From the NCBI RefSeq assembly GCF_012927345.1, contig NZ_JABBGJ010000051.1, positions 1 through 64,000 of the forward strand: a DNA stretch of 64,000 bases, given 5' to 3'. The DNA comes from Paraburkholderia polaris (GTDB taxonomy: Bacteria; Pseudomonadota; Gammaproteobacteria; Burkholderiales; Burkholderiaceae). Shown piece after piece: positions 1 through 6,929 of this stretch. Under the pieces are notes generated by a model. It had not been told where the DNA came from and searched no databases. It worked only from the letters and a program-made list of their open reading frames with translations. Within the stretch, counting starts at the first letter, position 1. Each line of letters begins with the position of its first letter. The position numbers were made by a program, and so were the translations under genes.

Positions 1-1
1 C

Positions 2-244
2 GCCCGCGTGAACAATCGGGCCGAGAATAGCCATCAACCTACGCGCGAACGCGAGCGGCGCTTGCGCGGGTTTCGCGACCCAAAGCGTACCCAGGCGTTT
101 CTCTCGAGTTTCGGACCGATCCGGCAGCACTTCGCGCTCAAGCGGCATTTGCTGCGCGCTTCTCTTTACCGCAAACAGATCACTCAGCGCTTCGACTCGT
201 GGCATCGTTTGACCGAGCTCACCCAGAATCCGTCAACCGTCTGA
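2..244 (+). CDS. IS6-family transposase, C-terminal part (cut by window start)
   Basis: The reading frame is open from the window edge and ends at a TGA. It holds NNRAENSHQPTRERERRLRGF followed by a stretch with FLSSFGPIRQHF, which matches the C-terminal end of DDE transposases of the IS6/IS240 group, where an N-RAENSH motif carries the last catalytic glutamate. About 80 residues are visible; the upstream catalytic aspartates lie outside the window. Such enzymes move insertion sequences by replicative cointegrate formation. I cannot tell whether the element is complete. I saw no clear terminal inverted repeat between its stop codon and the TetR gene that follows. Confidence 0.75.
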   Translation, partial: ARVNNRAENSHQPTRERERRLRGFRDPKRTQAFLSSFGPIRQHFALKRHLLRASLYRKQITQRFDSWHRLTELTQNPSTV

Positions 245-349
245 GCAAACACGCATCCCCCATCTGTTTGCGTCATGGCCCAGTCAACGTGACAAAGCCG
301 TGCAGGGACACCCGCCGTCGACGTCCATTCCCAATCTCGCCTTGCTTTG

Positions 350-365
350 TTGAACGGTTAGTCAT
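350..365. promoter_or_regulatory. Candidate TetR operator, copy 1
   Basis: TTGAACGGTTAGTCAT lies 12 bases upstream of the TetR start codon. It matches 13 of 16 positions of TTGAACGAACAGTCAT, which sits in front of the MFS gene at 1033-1048. A shared element before a regulator and its neighbouring exporter gene is typical of TetR autoregulation. The match is seen directly; the role is inferred. Confidence 0.45.
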
Positions 366-377
366 AATATCCGTCAC

Positions 378-1016
378 ATGAAGCAATCAGGCAATTCGAA
401 GCAATCCGCGAAAAAAGCTGGCGAGGTCTGCTCCCGAGGGCGGCCGCGCGAGTTCGATACGGACACTGTGTTAACGAGCGCGAGCCAGGTTTTCTGGAAT
501 CACGGCTACCACGCCACCTCGATCGACGACCTCTGCAAGGCCACCGGCCTGTTGCGCGGCAGCCTATACGGCGTATTCGGTGACAAGCACGGGATCATGC
601 TCGCCGCGCTCGATCATTACGCGGAAGGTTCGGTCGCGCGGCTAGCCGACCGGCTGAACGCGCCGGTTCCGGCAGAAGAGGCGCTGCGCAACGCTTTGCT
701 GCATTACGCCCGAGTCGCTTGCGCGCTGACCGGCGAGCGCAGCTGCTTCATCACCAACACCACGCTGGAGATGCAACCCGGCGACGAGGAACTGCGCACC
801 CGCGTCGCGGCAATTCAACGCCGCATGGCGACGTTGCTGGCGGCGTCGGTGATTCGTGGCCAGGCGAGCGGCGCCTTCAATTCCACACTCGACGAAAAAG
901 CCGTTGGCGATTTCCTGCTGTGCGTGATGCAAGGACTGCGTGTGTTGGGGCGAGTCGCTCACACGGAAGATGCGCTGATTGGAATCGTGGACGTCGCCAT
1001 GCGTGCGCTCGTCTAA
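378..1016 (+). CDS. TetR/AcrR-family transcriptional regulator
   Basis: This 212-residue protein has the normal TetR length. Residues about 20-70 form the DNA-binding helix-turn-helix domain, starting with the typical GRPREFD and continuing with ATSIDDLCKATGLLRGSLYGVFGDK. The remainder is the helical ligand-binding and dimerisation part. The family represses genes until a small molecule releases it from DNA. The DHA2 exporter gene starts 30 bases downstream on the same strand, so the two probably form a drug or metabolite efflux unit. A 16-base element occurs in front of both genes and is the likely operator. No Shine-Dalgarno sequence is obvious before the ATG. The ligand is unknown. Confidence 0.9.
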   Translation: MKQSGNSKQSAKKAGEVCSRGRPREFDTDTVLTSASQVFWNHGYHATSIDDLCKATGLLRGSLYGVFGDKHGIMLAALDHYAEGSVARLADRLNAPVPAEEALRNALLHYARVACALTGERSCFITNTTLEMQPGDEELRTRVAAIQRRMATLLAASVIRGQASGAFNSTLDEKAVGDFLLCVMQGLRVLGRVAHTEDALIGIVDVAMRALV

Positions 1017-1032
1017 TTTTTTTACCTAATTC

Positions 1033-1048
1033 TTGAACGAACAGTCAT
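1033..1048. promoter_or_regulatory. Candidate TetR operator, copy 2
   Basis: TTGAACGAACAGTCAT overlaps the first bases of the annotated MFS start codon (ATG at 1047). It is nearly the same as the element at 350-365. Because an operator overlapping the ATG leaves no room for a ribosome-binding site, the exporter may actually start further downstream, or be translated from a leaderless or read-through message. Confidence 0.4.
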
Positions 1049-2651
1049 GAATAGAGACGCCATCAAGCCCGCTCCGGCGGCATTCGTTGGAGCGCCAGGC
1101 GGACCTGCGGCAGGTGGACCTGCGGCAGGCGGACCTGCGGCAGGTGGAGTTGCTGTCGTCTGCCCGGGCGTGGGGGCGGTGGCCGCCAATGCAGTGACCG
1201 CCAGCGCGGCGGCCGCCGCCGGGAAGGTCGCGTCCGGCTTCCAGCGTCAGGGGCTCGCGCTCGCCGTGCTGTTCGTCGGCGCCTTCCTCGCGCCGCTCGA
1301 CTATTTCATTGTCAACCTCGCGCTGCCGTCGATTCACACCGGCTTGAACGCCACTAACGCGCAACTGCAACTCGTGGTGTCCGCCTACGCATCCGCTTAC
1401 GCCGTGCTGCTGATCACGGGCGGACGGCTCGGCGACCTGTTCGGTCGGCGTCGCATGTTCATGACGGGGATGGCGGCGTTCGTGGTCGCCTCCGCGCTGT
1501 GCGGCTTCGCCGCCAGCGGCCACATGCTGGTGATCTCGCGGATCGTGCAGGGCATCGCGGCCGCGGTCATGGCGCCGCAGGTGCTCGCGACCATCCGCGC
1601 GGTCGTGCCGCTACATCGGCAGACCAAGGTGATGAGCCTCTACGGATTCGTATTCGGGCTTTCGTCGATCGTCGGGCAGTTGGGCGGCGGCGCGCTGATT
1701 ACCTATCATCCTTTCGGGCTCGACTGGCGCATCATCTTTCTCATCAATATTCCGATCGGCATCGTGGCCTTCATCGGCACGTGGAAGTTCGTGCCGGAAA
1801 ATCAGCCGGCCACTAGCACCGGCATCGACCTGAAGGGCGTTGCGCTGCTTTCGGCGGTGCTGCTGCTGGTCATCTATCCGATGACGCATGGCCGTGAAGC
1901 CGGCTGGCCTGTATGGACCTTCGTGATGTTCGCACTTGCCGTGCCCGCGTTTGCGCTATTCGTGGCGACGGAGCGGCGCGTCGAACGCGGCGGCGGTCAT
2001 CCCCTGGTGGATCTGCAATTGTTCCGGAACCCGGCCTTCGCACTGGGTCTCGTGCTCGCGTTCCTGTTCTACTGCAACAGCGCGTTTTTCCTGACCTACG
2101 GGATCTTCCTGCAAACCGGTCTGCACTGGTCACCGCTCGCCTCGGGCATGGCCATCATGCCGTTCGCGATCGGCTTCGTGGTCGGGCCGCTGGCGTCGCC
2201 CGCGGTGGTTAAACGCATCGGCGCTCACGTGCTGGCGCTGGGTTTCTCGATGATGACCGTCGGCTTCACGGTCACCGGCTGGTCCGCGACCCATGCTGCC
2301 ACCCCGGACCTGCTGTCCTATTGCGGACTGGTGTGCGCAGGCGTCGGTCACGGCCTGCTGCTGCCGTCGATCATGCGTATCGTGCTGCTGGAAGTCGCCC
2401 CGGAGAAGGCGGGGCTCGCCTCGGGTGTGGTGTCGTCGACTTTGCAGATCGGCTCGGCGTTCGGCACGGCGGCCATCAGCGGCGCGTTTTTCGGTGTGAT
2501 CGGCGGCCGCGAGACGCCGGGTGCGTATGCGCAAGCGTTCCAGTTCAGCCTCGCAATCAACGCGTGCCTGATGTTCGTGTGTATCGGTTTGAGCGTACTG
2601 CTGGTGCGGCATCAACAACAGGCATTGCGCCGGGCTGCACAGCCGGTTTAA
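1047..2651 (+). CDS. MFS exporter, DHA2 (14-TM) family
   Basis: The 534-residue protein is a proton-driven drug or metabolite exporter of the inner membrane. Conserved family sequence begins near residue 68 with LAVLFVGAFLAPLDYFIVNLALPS (part shown), followed by the A-loop motif GRLGDLFGRRRMF and many hydrophobic helices, as expected for DHA2 proteins. The first 65 residues are a Gly/Ala/Pro-rich, low-complexity extension containing three GGPAA repeats coded by a 15-base tandem repeat near 1099-1147; this part is unlikely to be membrane-embedded and may not be translated, since no ribosome-binding site precedes the ATG at 1047. It follows a TetR gene and is probably repressed by it. Substrate unknown. 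Confidence 0.88.
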   Translation: MNRDAIKPAPAAFVGAPGGPAAGGPAAGGPAAGGVAVVCPGVGAVAANAVTASAAAAAGKVASGFQRQGLALAVLFVGAFLAPLDYFIVNLALPSIHTGLNATNAQLQLVVSAYASAYAVLLITGGRLGDLFGRRRMFMTGMAAFVVASALCGFAASGHMLVISRIVQGIAAAVMAPQVLATIRAVVPLHRQTKVMSLYGFVFGLSSIVGQLGGGALITYHPFGLDWRIIFLINIPIGIVAFIGTWKFVPENQPATSTGIDLKGVALLSAVLLLVIYPMTHGREAGWPVWTFVMFALAVPAFALFVATERRVERGGGHPLVDLQLFRNPAFALGLVLAFLFYCNSAFFLTYGIFLQTGLHWSPLASGMAIMPFAIGFVVGPLASPAVVKRIGAHVLALGFSMMTVGFTVTGWSATHAATPDLLSYCGLVCAGVGHGLLLPSIMRIVLLEVAPEKAGLASGVVSSTLQIGSAFGTAAISGAFFGVIGGRETPGAYAQAFQFSLAINACLMFVCIGLSVLLVRHQQQALRRAAQPV

Positions 2652-3136
2652 AAACGGCGGTTGGGAAATCGTTCTCAACGGCGACCGCTGAAAACTATTA
2701 TGCACTTTAAACAAAACCCGTTTTGGAGTGGTTATGTTTGCCGGTGAGTTATCCGTTCACAGGTAATTCCATCTATCGGTGATCGGAATAAACCCGAATG
2801 GGGTTTCTCGGCAGTGGTTTAGATATGACAAATCCAGACCGCATTTTCTACTTGCGGATCGGGCTTGCTGCCGTAAGTTTTGCGATCGTGCGGTGCCGCA
2901 CAGACGGCGGCTTGGCGCTGTTTTGCAGGGTTTTCCCGGCTTTGCGCAGGGCCCGCCGGGTTGCAAAACCTAATCCAGCACCAATGAAAACGGTATCAAT
3001 AAAAAGCACTTGCCGTGGTTAATTTCGATTGTTAATCTTGGCCGACTTTTTAGAGTTTTCCTTCGGCAGGGTTCAATGTTGCAAAGCACGATGCGATGAC
3101 TTAATTCCACTCAACGGGTTCCGTAGGGGATTGAAT
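2652..3136. other. Gene-free stretch after the MFS gene
   Basis: I see no supported gene here. Short open frames exist but lack family resemblance and ribosome-binding sites. The stretch from about 2690 to 3130 is richer in A and T than its surroundings and presumably holds the promoter of the small YodC-like gene that follows. Confidence 0.4.
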
Positions 3137-3409
3137 ATGCTGACCGCTACCATTGACGTATTCGAAACACCGCAAGCCGCACGCTTCAATGTCGGCGATG
3201 TTGTCACGCTGAAGGAAGGTGGCTCGCGCATGACCGTGACATATGCAGGACCGGTGGCGCTCAACCCTGGCGACTGGCTGATTTGCGAGTGGTTCGACGA
3301 ACATGGCGAACTGCGCCGCGAGATGTTCGCGCACGAGAGCGTGCGGGCCGAGCCACGCTCGATTCCTGCTGGCTCCGTGACGTGGGGCAGAATGGGCCGG
3401 GCGGCCTGA
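3137..3409 (+). CDS. YodC-like small protein (DUF2158)
   Basis: A 90-residue protein whose central part, FNVGDVVTLKEGGSRMTV followed by WLICEWFD, fits the DUF2158/YodC family: a small fold with a conserved GD-V-LKSGGP-MTV core and a W-C-WF motif. The function of the family is unknown. The ATG at 3137 was chosen over an upstream in-frame start at 3029 because AGGGGA lies just before it and the family match starts only a few residues later. It stands alone, convergent with the next gene. Confidence 0.75.
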   Translation: MLTATIDVFETPQAARFNVGDVVTLKEGGSRMTVTYAGPVALNPGDWLICEWFDEHGELRREMFAHESVRAEPRSIPAGSVTWGRMGRAA

Positions 3410-3422
3410 CTATTTCTTCCCG

Positions 3423-3734
3423 TTATTTCTCCCCGCGCTCGCGCGCCGTGGCACGTTTTTGCACGCGCATCAGAAGCGCCGAAGAAAACGCCCGCATCCG
3501 CACGATCTTCCGCGTCTCTACGATTTCACCTGCCACGTTCTTCGGCGGGTTCGGCTGCAATGACCAGTAGAGTGCGAGCAGCCAGCCAAAGCCGGTCCAG
3601 CCGAGGCACGCATTGAAGAGCGCCAGCGTCAGCACGTCATGACGCTTGCGCCGGTCCGCGAGAATGCTCGGCAGAAAATACAGCCCAAGCGCGAGCACCG
3701 CGGCGATAGCCTGAACCACGACGTTGCCACCCAT
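3423..3734 (-). CDS. Superinfection-immunity-type small membrane protein
   Basis: About 103 residues. Two hydrophobic segments (ALGLYFLPSILA and FGWLLALYWSLQ) flank a conserved LTLALFNACLGWTGFGW core. This is the signature of the Imm_superinfect family, named after the T4 Imm protein, which blocks DNA entry of a second phage. In bacterial chromosomes most members are simple two-TM proteins of unknown role. The ATG at 3734 was preferred over a GTG at 3752 because GGGGAG sits seven bases upstream. The tail is basic and cytoplasmic. No phage genes surround it, so a phage-defence role here is unproven. Confidence 0.7.
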   Translation of the reverse strand: MGGNVVVQAIAAVLALGLYFLPSILADRRKRHDVLTLALFNACLGWTGFGWLLALYWSLQPNPPKNVAGEIVETRKIVRMRAFSSALLMRVQKRATARERGEK

Positions 3735-3800
3735 AGACTGGCTCCCCAACACGCGATGTATGCCGCAATTGTCGCGCGATTGTCTGCTTTGCGCAGCGTC

Positions 3801-3891
3801 GCTGTGAACGGCCGCTGTGCGCCTGCGCTGTGAACTCCCGCTTTGAACCTCCGCTGTGAATCTGTGCGGTGAACCCCCGCTGTCACACTGT
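3801..3891. repeat. 13-bp degenerate tandem repeat, seven units
   Basis: Seven consecutive 13-base units begin at 3801, 3814, 3827, 3840, 3853, 3866 and 3879. Each begins GCTGTGAA or a close variant (GCTTTGAA, GCGGTGAA, GCTGTGCG, GCTGTCAC). The array lies between the superinfection-immunity-like gene and the M20 peptidase gene, upstream of both. It may be a simple slippage minisatellite or a cluster of protein-binding sites. Confidence 0.8.
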
Positions 3892-4019
3892 TTGTGCCCC
3901 TCGCCACGCTGCCCTCATCGGCGTTCAGCTGGTGTGATGCACGGCGAGGGGTTCAGCGCATCGCGCATCAGGACTATCATGGACGTTTCGACTGAACAGA
4001 ACCGCCACGGACCGCCACC

Positions 4020-5483
4020 ATGATCTCCGACGATACGACACAGCAAACTCAGCGCATCAACCAGGACACGCTACGCGAATTCGTAGACCGCAAATGGAAC
4101 GACGAGATCGTGCCTGCGCTCACGGACTACATCGCGGTGCCGGCCAAGAGTCCGGCATTCGATCCCGAGTGGGTTAAGCATGGCTATCTCGAGCGCGTGA
4201 TCACCGACGCGGCGCAATGGGCCGAGCAGCAACCCGTGCGCGGTCTGAAACTTGAAGTGATCCGCTTGCCGGGCCGCACGCCGGTGATTTTCTTCGAAAC
4301 GGCCGCGACCCGATCGGGCAGCGAAGAAACCATCGTGCTGTACGGCCACCTCGACAAGCAGCCTGAATTCGACGGCTGGCGCAACGACCTCGGCCCCTGG
4401 ACGCCGAAGCTCGAAAACGACAAGCTATACGGCCGCGGCGGCGCCGACGACGGTTACGCGATCTACGCGAGCCTCACGGCACTGGCCGCGCTGGACGCGC
4501 AAGGCATCGAGCGGCCGCGCTGTGTCGGCCTGATTGAAACCTGCGAGGAATCGGGCAGCTACGATCTGCTGCCGTACGTCGACGCATTGCGCGAACGGCT
4601 CGGTAAAGTCGGTCTCGTCGTGTGTCTCGACTCGGGTGCGGGCAACTACGATCAACTGTGGCTCACTACGTCGTTGCGCGGGCTGGTCGCCGGCGACCTT
4701 GAAGTCCAGGTGCTCGACGAAGGTATTCACTCGGGCGGTTACGGCGGCATCGCGCCGTCGAGCTTCCGCATCATGCGGCAACTGTTCGACCGTCTCGAAG
4801 ACTCCGCCAACGGCACGTTGTTGCCGAAGGGTTTTCACGCCCCGATCCCGGCAGACCGGCTGCGCGAAGCGGAAGCGACGGCCCAGATTCTCGGCGACGA
4901 TGTCTGGAAGAAGCTGCCGTGGGCCTGCGGGCAGGATGGCCGCCAGGTGCTGCCCACCACCACTGATCCGCAAGAAGCGTTGCTCAACTCGACGTGGCGT
5001 CCGTCGCTGTCGGTGACCGGCGCGGCCGGCTTGCCCGCGCTCGCTGACTCCGGCAACGTGCTGCGTCCGCGCACGGCGTTCAAGCTATCGCTGCGCTTGC
5101 CGCCGCTGATCGAAGCGGAAAAGGCCGTCGCGGAACTGAAGGCGCTGCTCGAATTCGACCCGCCGTACAACGCCAAGGTCACTTTCAAGCCGGACGCGGG
5201 CGCGGCGAGCGGCTGGAGCGCGCCCGATCTCGCCCCGTGGCTCGCCACCGCGCTTAACGACGCGTCGCGCACACACTACGGCGCGGACGTTGCCTACATG
5301 GGGCAGGGCGGCACGATCCCGTTGATGAACGTATTGAAGTCGGGTTTCCCGAAGTCGCAGTTCATGGTGTGCGGCGTGCTCGGGCCGAAGTCGAACGCGC
5401 ACGGACCGAACGAGTTCCTGCACGTGCCGTACGGCAAGAAGCTGACGGCGGCCGTTGCTCAGGTGATCGCGGCAGCGCCTTGA
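4020..5483 (+). CDS. M20-family metallopeptidase (dipeptidase type)
   Basis: The 487-residue protein matches the M20 family of two-zinc exopeptidases, near the carnosinase/CNDP-like branch. Metal ligands are visible in order: LYGHLDKQPEFDGW (His and Asp), GRGGADDGYA (bridging Asp), ETCEESGSYD (catalytic Glu-Glu pair), CLDSGAGN (Asp), and a C-terminal NAHGPNEFLHVPY (His). The middle third is the lid or dimerisation domain. It has no signal peptide and should act in the cytoplasm on dipeptides or related amides. It stands alone with a possible terminator hairpin shortly after the stop codon. The exact substrate cannot be read from sequence. Confidence 0.9.
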   Translation: MISDDTTQQTQRINQDTLREFVDRKWNDEIVPALTDYIAVPAKSPAFDPEWVKHGYLERVITDAAQWAEQQPVRGLKLEVIRLPGRTPVIFFETAATRSGSEETIVLYGHLDKQPEFDGWRNDLGPWTPKLENDKLYGRGGADDGYAIYASLTALAALDAQGIERPRCVGLIETCEESGSYDLLPYVDALRERLGKVGLVVCLDSGAGNYDQLWLTTSLRGLVAGDLEVQVLDEGIHSGGYGGIAPSSFRIMRQLFDRLEDSANGTLLPKGFHAPIPADRLREAEATAQILGDDVWKKLPWACGQDGRQVLPTTTDPQEALLNSTWRPSLSVTGAAGLPALADSGNVLRPRTAFKLSLRLPPLIEAEKAVAELKALLEFDPPYNAKVTFKPDAGAASGWSAPDLAPWLATALNDASRTHYGADVAYMGQGGTIPLMNVLKSGFPKSQFMVCGVLGPKSNAHGPNEFLHVPYGKKLTAAVAQVIAAAP

Positions 5484-5531
5484 TGGGCGTTTTGCCTCGA
5501 TGTTTCCTGCAATAACGTTGCGGGTGAATCA

Positions 5532-5553
5532 GCGGGCGCTCCGGGGCGCCCGC
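5532..5553 (+). terminator. Hairpin after the M20 peptidase gene
   Basis: GCGGGCGC and GCGCCCGC form a perfect eight-base-pair stem with a six-base loop, about 50 bases after the peptidase stop codon. There is no T-run behind it, so it may be only a weak intrinsic terminator or an mRNA-stabilising end. Confidence 0.5.
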
Positions 5554-5936
5554 GTTCGAATATGTAAATTGAATATCCCGTCTGTTAGCCCACGAATAAG
5601 AAAACATACATCTACAAGCTATATTTTCGATTGCGTTACCTAATCGAGACTATTTCTTTTTCTTTCAAATCCGGTAAGAAATTCAAGCTTCGTTCCCTCG
5701 CTAATGTATTGCGCTCCGGTGCTCACTTTCGGGTAAATACCGCCCATCTTCGGTGCGCAATCGTTTGCGTCTCCGGCATCTTTTACCTCGCGGTTGATCT
5801 TCCCGCAGTGCGCCGTCTGGCGGGGCTTCACACATCTGTTGCATTCATCTGTTGGTTACCCCGCTCCCATCCGATTCCGGTCTGCTTTAGGCTCGCATTG
5901 CAATACCAGTGTTTAACCTTAAAAGGACCGATCAAA
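5554..5936. other. rpfF upstream region
   Basis: The region before rpfF is clearly richer in A and T than its surroundings, especially about 5580-5700. A long open frame runs through it in phase with rpfF (from 5631), but its translation resembles nothing known, and rpfF has its own good ribosome-binding site, so I read the stretch as leader and promoter DNA. I could not identify a convincing promoter pair. Confidence 0.4.
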
Positions 5937-6824
5937 ATGAATCTGCATAACCACCACGCCTGCCGTCCGTTCCTCGAGGCCGGCAATTTGTCGCAAGTCT
6001 CCGCTTACTACGAAGAAGGCCGCAACATCATGTGGATGATGTTGCGGGCGCAACCGCGTCCCTGTTTCAATCTCGATCTGGTGCACGACATTCTGGGTCT
6101 CGCACAGGCAGCACGAGAGTCCGGCTTGCCGATCGACTTCTGGGTGACAGGCTCGTTGATCCCGACCATGTTCAACGTCGGGGGCGATCTCGATTTCTTT
6201 GCCGACACGATTCGCTCCGGCAAGCGTCAAGTGCTGATGGCGTACGCGCGAGCCTGCGTCGATTGTGTGCATGCAGCGTCGCGCGGCTTCGATACGGGGG
6301 CGATTTCGATCGCGATGGTGGAGGGCACGGCGCTCGGCGGGGGCTTCGAGGCGGCACTGGCGCACCATTTCCTGCTGGCGCAGAACGATGCGCGCATGGG
6401 CTTTCCGGAAATTGCGTTCAACCTGTTCCCGGGCATGGGCGGTTATTCGCTGGTCGCGCGCAGGGCGGGCATGCGTCTGGCCGAGGAGTTGATCGGCGTG
6501 GGCGATTCGCATACGGCTGAGTGGCACTTCGGCAAGGGGCTGGTCGACCAGCTGTTCGAGCCTGGTGACGCCTATATGGCGACGCGCACCTTTATCGACA
6601 CGCTCAGGCCGAAGATGAACGGAATCCGCGCGATGCTGCGAGCGCGCCAGCGTGTGATGCAACTCTCGCGCGCCGAGCTAATGGAAATTACCGAGGACTG
6701 GGTGGACGCAGCCTTCATGATCGAGGAGAAGGACCTCGCCTTCATGGAGCGGTTGGTGATGCTGCAAAACCGACGTACTTCGAACCTGCGCCAGACAGCC
6801 TCCAGCGCGGCTAATTTCGCCTGA
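5937..6824 (+). CDS. rpfF: BDSF synthase RpfF (crotonase-fold)
   Basis: RpfF makes the fatty-acid signal BDSF (cis-2-dodecenoic acid) by dehydrating a 3-hydroxyacyl-ACP and then releasing the acid by thioesterase action. The 295-residue protein has the crotonase fold: VEGTALGGGFEAALAH supplies the oxyanion-hole glycines and Glu138, and FPEIAFNLFPGMGGYS supplies Glu158, which correspond to the two catalytic glutamates of Xanthomonas RpfF (E141 and E161). The ATG at 5937 was chosen because AAAAGGA lies nine bases upstream and the length then fits the family. Its neighbour on the opposite strand encodes RpfR, the receptor, the same pairing as in Burkholderia. Confidence 0.95.
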   Translation: MNLHNHHACRPFLEAGNLSQVSAYYEEGRNIMWMMLRAQPRPCFNLDLVHDILGLAQAARESGLPIDFWVTGSLIPTMFNVGGDLDFFADTIRSGKRQVLMAYARACVDCVHAASRGFDTGAISIAMVEGTALGGGFEAALAHHFLLAQNDARMGFPEIAFNLFPGMGGYSLVARRAGMRLAEELIGVGDSHTAEWHFGKGLVDQLFEPGDAYMATRTFIDTLRPKMNGIRAMLRARQRVMQLSRAELMEITEDWVDAAFMIEEKDLAFMERLVMLQNRRTSNLRQTASSAANFA

Positions 6825-6902
6825 ATCGATCTGGGTTTCGACGACATCGAGCCGCAGTGGGCATCCCCCAAATCCCGCAAGGGACCTCCTTCGGGGCGCG
6901 CG

Positions 6903-6929
6903 GAAGCTCAGGCAATCAGCCTGAGCTTC
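6903..6929. terminator. Hairpin overlapping the end of rpfR
   Basis: GAAGCTCAGGC and GCCTGAGCTTC form a perfect 11-base-pair stem with a five-base loop. The structure includes the rpfR stop codon (6908-6910) and its last codons, and lies about 80 bases after rpfF ends. It could end transcription from both sides, but neither side has a T-run, so it may instead protect the 3' ends of the convergent messages. Confidence 0.55.

Noticed and set aside
3450-3464. TGGCACGTTTTTGCA as a sigma-54 promoter
   Set aside because: The spacing is one base short and it lies inside the end of the superinfection-immunity-like gene.
5631-5936. Extended N-terminus of rpfF
   Set aside because: The upstream frame has no family likeness, and the ATG at 5937 has a good ribosome-binding site and gives the usual RpfF length.
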